DNA of 64,000 nt from Ktedonobacter racemifer DSM 44963. Its GTDB lineage: Bacteria > Chloroflexota > Ktedonobacteria > Ktedonobacterales > Ktedonobacteraceae. The stretch's first letter is position 1. Every line of letters begins with the position of its first letter. The stretch lies in assembly GCF_000178855.1 (NCBI RefSeq), contig NZ_ADVG01000004.1, positions 2,480,001 through 2,544,000 on the forward strand, in the 5' to 3' direction. The position numbers and the translations under genes were made by a program. A model generated the notes under the pieces. The model was not told the DNA's origin, ran no database searches, and was given only the letters and a program-made list of their open reading frames with translations. Shown here in pieces: positions 56,001-64,000 of the stretch.

Positions 56001-56455
56001 TACTGTTCCTTGTGATTGTTGAGTGCTTCTTGGAGGAGGGTCTCTTCTCGAGAGCGAGAAGAGTAGAGGTACCATTGGCCTGCGCGAAACACATAGGTCC
56101 AGGGAGTCTGCTGCTGTTGGTTCAGCAGCAGCAGCAGACTCCCGAGTTCCTGCGCCTGCTCATCTGTGGGCTGGCTCCAGCGGCGATCGTAGTCCCGTAG
56201 CTTAAACTGGCACCATGTTTGGGTTTTCTGCCTCATCTCCGCATCATTTTGGGCCTCAAAGAAGTCATGTGCATCTCCCAGAACTGGCTCAAGGCGATAG
56301 AGGTTGCCTCCCGTAAGGAGCTGTTCAACGTGTTCCAGCGTATTGTAGTGCTGGAGCAGGATCTGGCCAGCATAGGCTGGGTAGCCATCCTGAGAGAGAT
56401 ATACAAAATGAACGGATGTCTGGTGTGTGAGAGCAATACAGGCAGGTGTGCTCAT
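56000..56455 (-). CDS. Hypothetical protein
   Basis: 151 residues from ATG 56455, with GGAGCTTGAGAC upstream as ribosome site. Hydrophilic, with HFVYLSQDGYPAYAGQILLQ near the start and a Gln-rich stretch (LLLLLNQQQQ) encoded by a CAG-type repeat around 56107-56140. The start resembles small conserved proteins of unknown function that begin with a strand-rich fold. Not assigned. Confidence 0.6.
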   Translation of the reverse strand: MSTPACIALTHQTSVHFVYLSQDGYPAYAGQILLQHYNTLEHVEQLLTGGNLYRLEPVLGDAHDFFEAQNDAEMRQKTQTWCQFKLRDYDRRWSQPTDEQAQELGSLLLLLNQQQQTPWTYVFRAGQWYLYSSRSREETLLQEALNNHKEQ

Positions 56456-56605
56456 GTCTCAAGCTCCTTTTCTGCTAAGCTGAAAGACGTCTGGCTTCGG
56501 CGTCCTCAATTTTGGCAAGCCATGAGGGGGTGATTGTCCCTCTCCATACTATAAGCTCTATCGTTTTCTTGTTGAAGAGTCCCAGAGTGTGTGTCCTTTA
56601 TGACC

Positions 56606-57082
56606 TTATCGGTCACGTAAATGGTTGGCTGTGACAAGAATAAGAGAGGTTTCGATAACCACCGCAAGCACGCAGATAACTATCTGATGATCAAGAACAA
56701 GGCGCACCGCGCCAACGATGGTAGCCAGGGCCTGCGTGCTCAGGATAGCCCCCGCCAGTGCTGAGAGATGCGCCCCTGATCTTTTGGAGACCATCGTGTT
56801 ATAGTGCTCATAGCCCTCGTATTGATGTGTTTTCTCCATCTGGTACAAGTAGTCTTTGATGCGGTCTATGATGTGCTCATTGTGGCCGCAATACTGCGTG
56901 AGGAACATCGTCGCGAGCGGATAGACCAGGATCGCCCACGACACTGCGCCTGGCTGTAAGCTCGCAAATACGACGCCAGAGAGGAGAGCAAAAAAACTAG
57001 GGCCGCATTTTTCTCTGGAATAGCGCGAGGAGCGGACGGTAATACAGAAGTCTAAGAGAGAAAAAAGTGCGGTATTTCTCAA
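56606..57082 (-). CDS. Membrane protein of unknown function
   Basis: 158 residues with about four hydrophobic helices: FFALLSGVVFASLQPGAVSW, AILVYPLATMFLTQY, ALAGAILSTQALATIVGAV and IVICVLAVVIETSLILVTA. The hydrophilic middle (HNEHIIDRIKDYLYQMEKTH) could be a cytoplasmic loop. The start is uncertain; the sequence upstream in other frames looks similar in character, so a frameshift near 57080 is possible. Confidence 0.5.
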   Translation of the reverse strand: MRNTALFSLLDFCITVRSSRYSREKCGPSFFALLSGVVFASLQPGAVSWAILVYPLATMFLTQYCGHNEHIIDRIKDYLYQMEKTHQYEGYEHYNTMVSKRSGAHLSALAGAILSTQALATIVGAVRLVLDHQIVICVLAVVIETSLILVTANHLRDR

Positions 57083-57481
57083 ACAGCACGAGCCCCAGGA
57101 GGCAAGAAAAGCAAAATTTCTTGCCGAAAAGATATGACCGTGTTATACTGGCGCAGCCACCTGGGCGGAAGAAACGCAACAGCTTGTGGCCAAGAGTTGA
57201 TTGTTAGAGAGCAAGAAAGGAGAATTGGACTGTATGAATGATTTTCCTCATCTACATCTTGATACCATGATGCCTTCTTCAGGAGCAGGAGTGTAACTTT
57301 TCGAGATGGCCTGGAGAAGTGCTGTCGAGATGCGGGTGAAACGTTGTCTCTTTCCATCTCATTGACATCCCATTCTCCACTCCAATGCAGTGTCGCACGC
57401 TTGTGTTGGCGTGCGTTTCACAGCAAAAGTGGATCGGAGAAGAACATCGGTGAGTATCCTCACCTTTTGAGAGGAATATCT
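57083..57481. other. Intergenic, with one tiny open frame
   Basis: A 20-codon frame (57234-57296, MNDFPHLHLDTMMPSSGAGV) follows AAGGAG by 11 bp and might be a leader, but there is no further support. Confidence 0.3.
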
Positions 57482-58222
57482 GTGGATCCACATAAGTACT
57501 CTGCCATTTCTCATCAAGGCTCACGATATTGTAATCCCTTTAGCGTGGAAAAAATGGAGGAATTCATCACCCTTCTGCAACTCACCCCAGAGGCTCGAGT
57601 GCTCGATATCGGAACAGGCAAGGCCGAATTGCTCATTCGTCTTGTCGAGCGTTATCAGGTCACGGCCCTCGGACTTGATTTCTCTTCTCCTTTCTTTCAG
57701 GAAGCACGTGAGCAAGCTGCGGCGCGCCTTCCTCAAGGGAAGCTGGAACTGCAAGAATGCGATGCATCCCTCTGCCGCGCAGCTCCCGAGACATTCGATC
57801 TTGCTATCTGTCTGGGAGCATCGGAGATTTATGGTGGCTTCAAAGGAACGCTTGAGCGCCTGTCCCAATATGTTCGTCCAGGTGGACAAGTATTCGTGGG
57901 AGATGGGTATTGGAAACAAGAGCCAGCCCCCGAGTACCTTGCTGCGATAGGGGCGTCTCGCGAGGAGCTAATGACCCATGCGGAAAATGTTGCTGCTGGC
58001 GTCACGCTCGGCCTTATCCCTCTGTATGCCTTGGTATGTAGCGATGACGAGTGGGATCGGTATGAATGGTCCCATTTACGAACAATGGAACGCTATGCCC
58101 AGCAGCATCCCGATGATCCAGATGTGCCAGCCCTGCTCGCACGGAGACGTGCTTGGCGCGATATCTCTCTACATTGGGGACGAGATACGTTAGGGTTTGG
58201 ATTGTATCTGTTTCAAAAATAG
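57482..58222 (+). CDS. Class I SAM-dependent methyltransferase
   Basis: 246 residues from GTG 57482 (GAGAGG 7 bp upstream); the open frame extends upstream to 57344 but without a ribosome site or conserved residues. Motif I RVLDIGTGKAELLIRLVERY, motif II ALGLDFSSPF, DASLCRAAPETFDLAICLGA (motif IV region) and YVRPGGQVFVGDGYW. Resembles methyltransferases of small metabolites (type 11/25). A perfect palindrome 28 bp after the stop probably ends the transcript. Confidence 0.88.
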   Translation: MDPHKYSAISHQGSRYCNPFSVEKMEEFITLLQLTPEARVLDIGTGKAELLIRLVERYQVTALGLDFSSPFFQEAREQAAARLPQGKLELQECDASLCRAAPETFDLAICLGASEIYGGFKGTLERLSQYVRPGGQVFVGDGYWKQEPAPEYLAAIGASREELMTHAENVAAGVTLGLIPLYALVCSDDEWDRYEWSHLRTMERYAQQHPDDPDVPALLARRRAWRDISLHWGRDTLGFGLYLFQK

Positions 58223-58250
58223 CTGCTCATAACTCAAGCGGAAAACGATC

Positions 58251-58286
58251 AGAAGCCTCATCGGTTGATCAACCGATGAGGCTTCT
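58251..58286. terminator. 36-bp perfect palindrome after the methyltransferase gene
   Basis: AGAAGCCTCATCGGTTGATC is followed by the rest of its exact complement, 18-bp arms. No long T run, but its position suggests a terminator. Confidence 0.6.
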
Positions 58287-58385
58287 AGGTGTGCAGCCCT
58301 CTGCCCTGTGCTCAAGAGAGAAAGGGCTTGAGAGTCAGATGTGCTCTACCAGAGAAAAAGGCGGTCCTAGAAAAAAAGGGTTGCT

Positions 58386-58511
58386 ATGAAGAGATTTTTC
58401 TCCCCTCCCCCTTTGAGTCTTGGCACATTCCTCTATGTGCTGGGATGTACCCTGCTCGTCGTGGGCGCCTTCTTTTTCCCAGCATATATCACAGGTACAT
58501 GGGAAACTTGA
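58386..58511 (+). CDS. Small single-pass membrane protein
   Basis: 41 residues from ATG 58386 with AAAAGGG upstream: a short basic start (MKRFFSPPP), one helix (FLYVLGCTLLVVGAFFFPAY) and a short end. Not in any family I can name, but the design and ribosome site support a real gene. Confidence 0.45.
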   Translation: MKRFFSPPPLSLGTFLYVLGCTLLVVGAFFFPAYITGTWET

Positions 58512-58607
58512 TCACGACATGGTTTGCACATACCATTACCAACCATTGCAATAAAATTGGCAATCGGCTAAACGGTAAATGACGTGAAGGATTAGCAGCT
58601 GTAGCTC

Positions 58608-58973
58608 TCAAAATGGTCTGTCTATATGCCATTGGAAGACCATCCCTTGAGAAGGATCTTCTCGCGGAGCACCTATCATCACAAAACCGGTCTTTTGTGC
58701 AAGACGCTGCGATGGGATATTATCGAGAGAGGTGATAATGGTGAGAACTTGCAACGTCGTTTCTTCTCTTGCATACTGTTGAAGTAAATGGAGAGCTTTT
58801 GTTCCAACACCATGATTGTGATAGCAACGCTCAAAGAGATGGTAGGCCACAAGAGCTTCACCAGTTTGCACATTCATATCGTGGAGAAGGATCTGACCAA
58901 CACATTTCTGCTTCCAAAAAAGAGAACGCAACTGTTCCCAAAAAAGTGGGAAAAAGGGACCAACCGTGGGCAA
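58608..58973 (-). pseudogene. GNAT acetyltransferase, N-terminally truncated
   Basis: The acetyl-CoA-binding part is recognisable (ALVAYHLFERCYHNHGVGTK, ALHLLQQYAREE) and the final strand/helix (SLDNIPSQRLAQKTGFVMIG). The first strands of the fold are missing and replaced by unrelated residues next to the tnpB element starting at 59060, so it was probably cut by that insertion. Confidence 0.6.
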
Positions 58974-59059
58974 GACGCCACACTTTCGAGCTTCTTGACA
59001 GATGAGAACGTTTGTCCTATACTTGAGAAAATAGGAGGCAAGAGAAAGAGCAGAACCGC

Positions 59060-60224
59060 ATGATTCGCGCCCATAAGATCAGACTGCATCCCACACCTGA
59101 GCAGGCCAACTCCCTTGCTCGTGCCGCAGGCGTTGCACGCTTTGTGTGGAATTAGGCGCTGGCCGAATGGAACCGCCAATACGAAGCCGGGGAGAAACCC
59201 ACTGCCTTGAAACTCAAGAAGCAATTCAACGAGATCCGGCGGGTGCAATTCCCCTGGACATGGGAGGTGACGAAGAACGCCTCAGATCAGCCCTTTCTCG
59301 ATCTAGGAAAAGCCTTCACCGCGTTTTTTGAAGGCAAAGCCAAACGCCCCAAGTTCAAGAGCAAGAAACAAAACAAACCCTCCTTTTACCTTGCCAACGA
59401 TCAATTCGAGTTGGGGGATCATCGTCTGTGGGTTCCTAAGCTCGGATGGGTCAACATGGCGGAAAATCTGCGCTTCAAAGGTCGCGTGAGAGGAGCACGC
59501 ATCACGAAAACAGCAGACTGGTGGTTTGTGTCTCTCCAGGTCGAACTCCCAGATGCGATCCCGGCGAAGAAACCAGCCGCTGTTGGTATCGATGTCGGAC
59601 TGAACCGATTGGCCACCTTGAGTACAGGAGAGGGAGTCGAGAACCAAGCCTTCCTCAAAACGGCGCTCAAAAAATTGCGTCAGGCCAATAAGCGACTGCA
59701 TCGCCGCAAACCGGGATCAAAAAACCGCGAGAAAGCGCGTAGACAGGTGGCACGACTCCATTATCGTATTACCTCTCTGAGAGACGATGTGCTCCACAAG
59801 CTCACAACCAGGCTTGCCAATTGCTATGGAAGCATTGGCATCGAAGACCTCAACCGGAAGCGGGTTGCTCAAGAATCGGCGGCTGTCTCGTTCGTTCTCT
59901 GACGCAGCATTGGGCAAACTGCTCTCCCTGCTCGGGGCGAAGGTAGAGCAGCAGGGTGGACAGGTGATCAAGGTGGGACGCTTCTTTCCTTCGAGTAAGA
60001 CCTGCCACTGCTGCGGCTGGAAGTGGGAAGCGATGACGCTCAAAGATCGCACCTTCCTCTGCCAGAATCCATCATGCCCCTATTCTCAGTTCCCGCAAGA
60101 TCGCGATCATAATGCGAGCCAGAATATCCTGCGGGAAGCCCTTCACTTGATCGGGCTCATTGACCAAGTCGTCACCGGTATTGGCTCAGACGAGGACGTA
60201 AACTTGCCTGCGGACGCGGGGTAA
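59060..60224 (+). pseudogene. tnpB: IS200/IS605-type TnpB, one TAG and one frameshift
   Basis: MIRAHKIRLHPTPEQANSLA is the family N-terminus. TAG at about 59153 stands in RFVWN-stop-ALAEWN where Trp is expected. The RuvC parts follow: GIDVGLNRLATLSTGE, the Glu in SIGIEDLN, then after a shift near 59870 a zinc ribbon CHCCGWKWEAM ... CQNPSC and the last Asp in DRDHNASQNIL. All nuclease residues are encoded, but two lesions block the full product. No tnpA partner is nearby. Confidence 0.88.
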
Positions 60225-60280
60225 GACCAAAAAGGCTTCGGCCTTGAGGCTCCTACGGATGAAACAGGAACAACAAAAGG
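60225..60280 (+). ncRNA. Right end of the tnpB element, likely omega RNA 3' part
   Basis: After the stop come AAGGCTTCGGCCTT (a tight hairpin), then GAGGCTCCTACGGATGAA and ACAGGAAC, which resemble IS605-type right ends, where the guide RNA scaffold terminates. The guide segment would be the following bases. Confidence 0.5.
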
Positions 60281-60290
60281 TGTAGCAGAG

Positions 60291-60488
60291 CTATGCTTGC
60301 ATACGTTTTACTACAGTAATTGGAGCAGAAAAGTAATAGATATCCTCACGCTGCCTTGCTTGAGAGATCCAGTGATCCACAAAATGGGCAATATCTGCAT
60401 CAAGAGAAAGGCAAAGAAGTATTTCTCTCGCAGGAACTCCAATAGAAACGTCATCGTTTTTGTATTCTGTACCACTATGAAACGCCAT
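60291..60488 (-). CDS. Small hypothetical protein
   Basis: 65 residues from ATG 60488, chosen because AAGGAGG lies 5 bp upstream. MAFHSGTEYKNDDVSIGVPA, then LLCLSLDADIAHFVDHWISQ. No family recognised; the strong ribosome site is the main support. Confidence 0.5.
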   Translation of the reverse strand: MAFHSGTEYKNDDVSIGVPAREILLCLSLDADIAHFVDHWISQARQREDIYYFSAPITVVKRMQA

Positions 60489-60830
60489 GTTTTCCTCCTT
60501 CGCCATACGTCTCGGTATCCTACATTCAAACTCGCAAAAAGCTTTCTATCGTAGCTTACCTCAGTTTCTTTCTTTGGACAAAGATGTTTGTGATTTTGCA
60601 GCATATTGTGGCAAAATCGAGCGCGATATCCTTCACAAGGAGAGCGGCACGATATCCTTCACAAAGGGGGAAAAGGCTCGAAATAGGAGATTTCCTCCCA
60701 TCTGAGTCGGCTTGTGAGGAGCGTCCGTGGAAAAGTCCCTCACCCCGCGCCGATTTTCTCAAGTTGGCTGGGGTGAGGGTGGCTCGTGCGTCGGGCGCTT
60801 TTGTGTTACAAGATCTCCTGCCAAGATATG
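60489..60830. other. Intergenic left of the ISL3 transposon
   Basis: CCCTCACCCC and GGGGTGAGGG (about 60740-60780) form a 10-bp stem. No gene. Confidence 0.4.
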
Positions 60831-60896
60831 GACCTCCATCACTTTTGGTGATGCCTGTTGGCCGAGGTCACGACAAGCATTTGAGGAAGTCGATGC

Positions 60897-61352
60897 TCAC
60901 CTGAGTCCTTTCCGCAGAAAGACTCGGTGATAACCATCTTCTACTCGCCGCCCATCTTCCTCAAATCCAAGCTTGTGATAGAAGCGGAGATTTTCGGTCA
61001 TCACTTCATTCGTGTACAAGCGAATCTCATCTAACTGCTCTTTTCGCCCCTGCTGTTCAACGAAGGCCATGAGCACCTGCCCCAATCCCTGCCCTTGAAA
61101 ACGTGGGTCAACGGCGACATTCTCCACAAGCAAACTCCTCTCCCATGACATCATCACCAGGACTCCTCGCACCTCTTCTTCGTTTGCAAGTACATAGACT
61201 ACACCTTGTGCAATGAGCGCCTCGTAATCGGCATGCAGAGGAGTTGGTTCCCTGCCCATGCGAACAAGATACTTGGAATAGGCTGCGCGAACACAGGCCC
61301 AAACAGCCCTTTGATCTGCGGCCTGAGCCTGTCGAATGCGTATGTTTTCCAC
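60897..61352 (-). CDS. GNAT acetyltransferase, transposon cargo
   Basis: 151 residues from GTG 61352 (GAGAGG upstream). Full GNAT fold: MENIRIRQAQAADQRAVWAC, VLVMMSWERSLLVENVAVDP, the acetyl-CoA loop RFQGQGLGQVLMAFVEQQ, and RFYHKLGFEEDGRRVEDGY. It follows the transposase stop by 20 bp on the same strand, inside the terminal repeats, so it moves with the element. The substrate is unknown; antibiotic or toxin acetylation would give a selective reason for carriage but is not shown by the sequence. Confidence 0.88.
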   Translation of the reverse strand: MENIRIRQAQAADQRAVWACVRAAYSKYLVRMGREPTPLHADYEALIAQGVVYVLANEEEVRGVLVMMSWERSLLVENVAVDPRFQGQGLGQVLMAFVEQQGRKEQLDEIRLYTNEVMTENLRFYHKLGFEEDGRRVEDGYHRVFLRKGLR

Positions 61353-61372
61353 GTGGAACCTCTCTTAAGAAA

Positions 61373-62987
61373 TCAGGCAGCATGCAGCACCCGTTGACGA
61401 AGCAGCGGGAAGCTCGCACGGCCATACATCATCCTTTTGATCAGCTTAAGGCGATTCACCTGTCCTTCCACCAACCCATTACTGTACGGCAGCGTCAGTC
61501 CTGCGATGACAGCAGCTTTGTCTCGCTCAATGCCCGATGCAAATTTTTGGAACTCAGGAAGAGAACTGGATGCAACCTTCGCTAACCAGGTATCAAGCTG
61601 CTCGCCTTGACGAGTACGAACCATATGTACGCGCATCCTGGACTAATCGATAGGCGGCCTCAATGAGAGGATTACTTTGACACAAGAGAGCAATCTCCTT
61701 TTGTTCAGCCTCGCTCAGAGAGGTCGGCTCCTGGACAAAGAGCCAAACGGCTGGCTTTGCAGAGAAACGGGAGAGACTCTCGACGGTGGCAAAGCCTTTC
61801 CTCAGCGGCTCCAAAAAGCGATTGACCATGCGAGAGGAATCAGGATAGCCCAGCGCTCGGATTTCTTGCCATAACTGCGTCCCATTGTGGCAGCCCTCTT
61901 GCCAACGTTTGAGAACGTAGGGTGCATAAGCATCGAAGCGGCTACGCTTTTTGCGCCGTTGTCGCGCTTCGGGAAACGCTCCTTGGGCGAGCCAACGCTT
62001 GATCGTGCGTTCGCTGGGTTGCCCCATCTTCCGAGCAATCTGTTTGGGGGGTAATCCTTGCTCAGAGAGAGCCAAGACTTGCGTATACTGATCGAGGCGT
62101 CCAGCGCGTCGAGAGAGACGGATTTGTTCCGTCGCGGGAATGGGAATGGGCCGCCATTCCTGCCGAAGGTCCTGGACAACAGCCTCTTCCGCTTCTTTCC
62201 CTGCTTGTCGGACGTCCGGGCGACTACGGGCCAGAAAGGCTTGGAGAAGATCGGTCAGATTACGAATCAAGTGCCAGCGGTCTGCTACTTGGATCGCTTG
62301 TGGAGCGCCTTGAGTGGCAGCAATTGCATAATCGGTGCCTCGGTCTCGGCTGATGACCACAATTTCTGGATGAGCTTGAAACCACGCCTTGGCGGTCTTG
62401 GTCGAGCGATCAGGAAGCAGATCAATAACTCGATGTGTTTGCAAATCGACCAGAATGGTGCCATAGCGTCGTCCCCGTCGAAACGCCCAATCGTCTATGC
62501 CAACATGGGTCACTGTCTCAACGACCGGCGTCGGTACGGCTTTGAGCCGCCGCAGGACGGTTGCCGGAGAGGTTGGCATCCCCAAGAGGGTGGCGAGCTC
62601 AGCACCTGCTTCTCCACCCGCCGCAAAACCGATGGTCTCTAGAGCTGAACAGAAACGAAGTGTTGTCCTTGCCCAAGGGCGAACCAGATCGGGAAGCCGC
62701 TCAGTGAAGATGCGCTGAGGACAATCAATCGTTTGACAAAAGAATTTGCGCACGACGAGCGAAAGAACTATTTGACGTCCGCCGCTTGGAACATCAGCGA
62801 CGGTACGTCGATAATGGCTATGAATACGTTTCGCTGGTTGCAAACAGCGTGGACAAGCCGATGAAGAGGCAGTTGAGCGAACAAGGACTGTCAAACAGTC
62901 ATGCAGCACTCTCACCTCATCAAGAACAAGGCCATCTGAAAGAGGAAGAAAAGGGGAAAAAACCACGGGATGATGAACTCCAAGCAA
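61373..62987 (-). pseudogene. ISL3-family transposase, one frameshift
   Basis: Zinc ribbon ACPRCLQPAKRIHSHYRRTV with CQTIDCPQRIF, then Asp in THVGIDDWAFRRGRRYG, Asp in VISRDRGTDYAIAATQG with QVADRWHLIRNL, and a second HTH (PPKQIARKMGQPSERTIKRW). Frame one ends at 61593; the -1/+1 neighbour from about 61640 supplies MVRTRQGEQLDTWLAKV and the last catalytic Glu in LPYSNGLVEGQVNRLKLIKR, ending at 61373. A single-base shift near 61630 would restore about 535 residues. With intact ends and target duplications the insertion is recent. Confidence 0.87.
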
Positions 62988-63118
62988 ACGCTTACTTTAT
63001 TGGGATATTACACGTGAGTATATCACAGAAATCGAGCATCACCAAAAGTGATGGAGTTCCAAGATATGCTTCACAATGTGCCTGGGTAGTGGCCCACCTT
63101 CCTGTCCATGTGGGTACG

Positions 63119-64000
63119 CTATCGAAGTCTTCTGAACTGGCGAGAGGCGTGCAGTCCCCCCACAAAGATGAGAACCCCAGCCCCGATATGAAGCAGGTTG
63201 GTCGCGTTCAGTTCGCCTGTGGGCAGATGGACGACGACCCCTTGCAGCAGCGTGCTGCTCAAATAACCGCTGAGGAACGTGGCGAGGAATGAACTCAGGG
63301 TCGTGACGGTTCCCAGGGTGGAGAAGACGCGGCCCACCATCTGCTCTGGCGTGGCAAAGAGGACCAAGGGTCCAACCAGCACCTCGGCCTGCATCGTGGC
63401 GATGCCAATAAGCGTGAAACCCACCAGGTCGATGATCGCCTGATTCGGTACGGTTGAGACGATGACCATCACCCCAGCAAAGAGGAAGGCGCGAGCATAG
63501 ACGCTGGTCGCTCCGACTTTGGCCACCGCACGATCAACGAGCAAGGTCCCCAAGATGCCCCCAATGGCTGGAACAGCACTGAAGAGGCCAAACAGGCTCA
63601 TGGGCACATGAATATTCTGGGTGATGTAGAAGAAGGCCAGGACGCTCACTATGCCCCATCCAAAGGAAAACAAGCTCTCGGTAAGCAGAAGAGTGCGGAG
63701 CTGGAGCTGGCCCCCGATGAAGCGCAACCCCTCGCGCAGTTCCGTCAAGACGTGCCACAGTGATGTGGGGTGGGCTGACGCACGCCTTTCTGCCGCAGAT
63801 ACGTGCATGCACCCGATCAACACCCAGGAACAGGCAAACGAGGCCGCATTCAAGGCAATCGCCCACCCGATTCCCAGGGAGACGTAGCAGATGCCAGCAC
63901 AGGCAGACCCGATGCCCCAGCTGAACACGCCAGCCCCGACGGTCAGCGCCGAAGCGCGGGTCAGCTGCTCTTGCGGGACCACCTCTTTGAGGATCGCCTT
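63119..64000 (-). CDS. MFS transporter, N-terminal part outside window
   Basis: The frame is open to the right edge (AILKEVVPQEQLTRASALTV). About seven of twelve helices are seen, including GVFSWGIGSACAGICYVSLG, FGLFSAVPAIGGILGTLLVD and FLATFLSGYLSSTLLQGVVV; the central loop SAAERRASAHPTSLWHVLTE leads to LREGLRFI, typical of the MFS_3 (enterobactin/macrolide exporter-like) group. Cytoplasmic-membrane proton-driven efflux; substrate unknown. The stop at 63119 lies 51 bp from the right target duplication of the ISL3 transposon. Confidence 0.88.
   Translation of the reverse strand, partial: KAILKEVVPQEQLTRASALTVGAGVFSWGIGSACAGICYVSLGIGWAIALNAASFACSWVLIGCMHVSAAERRASAHPTSLWHVLTELREGLRFIGGQLQLRTLLLTESLFSFGWGIVSVLAFFYITQNIHVPMSLFGLFSAVPAIGGILGTLLVDRAVAKVGATSVYARAFLFAGVMVIVSTVPNQAIIDLVGFTLIGIATMQAEVLVGPLVLFATPEQMVGRVFSTLGTVTTLSSFLATFLSGYLSSTLLQGVVVHLPTGELNATNLLHIGAGVLIFVGGLHASRQFRRLR

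Larger units (their letters stand above)
60831..63060 (-). mobile_element. ISL3-family transposon carrying a GNAT gene
   Basis: Both ends read CTCCATCACTTTTGGTGATG inwards (24 of about 25 bp agree). AAGATATG is repeated directly outside the ends (60823-60830 and 63061-63068), the 8-bp duplication typical of ISL3. The 2230-bp element contains the transposase and, in the same direction 20 bp behind it, an acetyltransferase gene. Confidence 0.9.

Overview
The window looks like accessory chromosome from a member of the Chloroflexota class Ktedonobacteria, or a close relative. This is inferred from gene style: a multi-PAS orphan histidine kinase, zinc-ribbon/Pro-rich single-pass proteins with an ATATA-type linker, a CGNR zinc-finger regulator, DUF302/tautomerase/quinone-reductase neighbours, and very heavy loading with insertion sequences of many families (IS3, IS4, IS5, IS6, IS630, IS701, ISL3, IS200/IS605 tnpB) plus group II introns. 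No rRNA, tRNA, CRISPR array or phage module was recognised.

Layout. 1-5.3 kb is an insertion pile-up: an IS4-type transposase running in from the left edge, a decayed tnpB, a Tn5-like IS4 element inserted in the 3' end of that tnpB with a 10-bp target duplication, and an internally deleted IS6 copy. 5.5-12.1 kb is a metabolic/stress cluster on the minus strand: quinone-reductase-like oxidoreductase, DUF302 fragment, tautomerase, an MBL-fold/DUF1348 fusion, a decayed PfpI, and an SRPBCC protein split by a frameshift. 12.2-15.7 kb has an IS5 copy, a CGNR regulator, fragments and an IS6 copy. 15.8-19.8 kb is one very large sensor kinase with nine PAS-like modules. 20.4-24.3 kb has TetR, a DDE element flanked by T7 runs, an SDR fragment, an intact LUD-domain protein and an AraC remnant. 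24.3-28.9 kb has IS3, a flavin disulfide reductase, a membrane protein and a CDP-alcohol phosphatidyltransferase. 28.9-37.2 kb is dense IS territory (three IS630, one IS5, two IS6) that breaks a SAM methyltransferase; an SDR with a strong operator-bearing promoter survives. 37.8-43.7 kb holds tandem methyltransferases, a RibD/DHFR-like reductase and a Tat-exported protein. 43.9-48.3 kb is a nested set: IS701, interrupted by a group II intron, itself interrupted by a second group II intron that carries a reverse transcriptase. 48.5-58.5 kb holds small membrane proteins, paralogous Cys-containing small proteins, GNAT and methyltransferase genes, and long perfect palindromes at gene ends. 58.6-64 kb has a tnpB, an ISL3 transposon that carries a GNAT gene as cargo, and an MFS gene cut by the right edge.

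The most interesting features are (1) the group II twintron inside IS701, whose computed removal restores an unbroken transposase reading frame across the junction; (2) a family of roughly 80-bp near-perfect palindromes sharing a CGCTAAGC/GCTTAGCG core, each found at a gene 3' end, with compensated differences between copies; (3) the ISL3 transposon with 8-bp target duplications and a GNAT passenger; (4) a methyltransferase gene restored exactly when an IS5 element and one CTAG are removed.

Caution: many genes here carry single-base frameshifts. Some probably reflect real decay because premature stops and nested insertions co-occur, but uncorrected homopolymer errors could explain part of them. 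Element boundaries are read by eye and may be off by a base.
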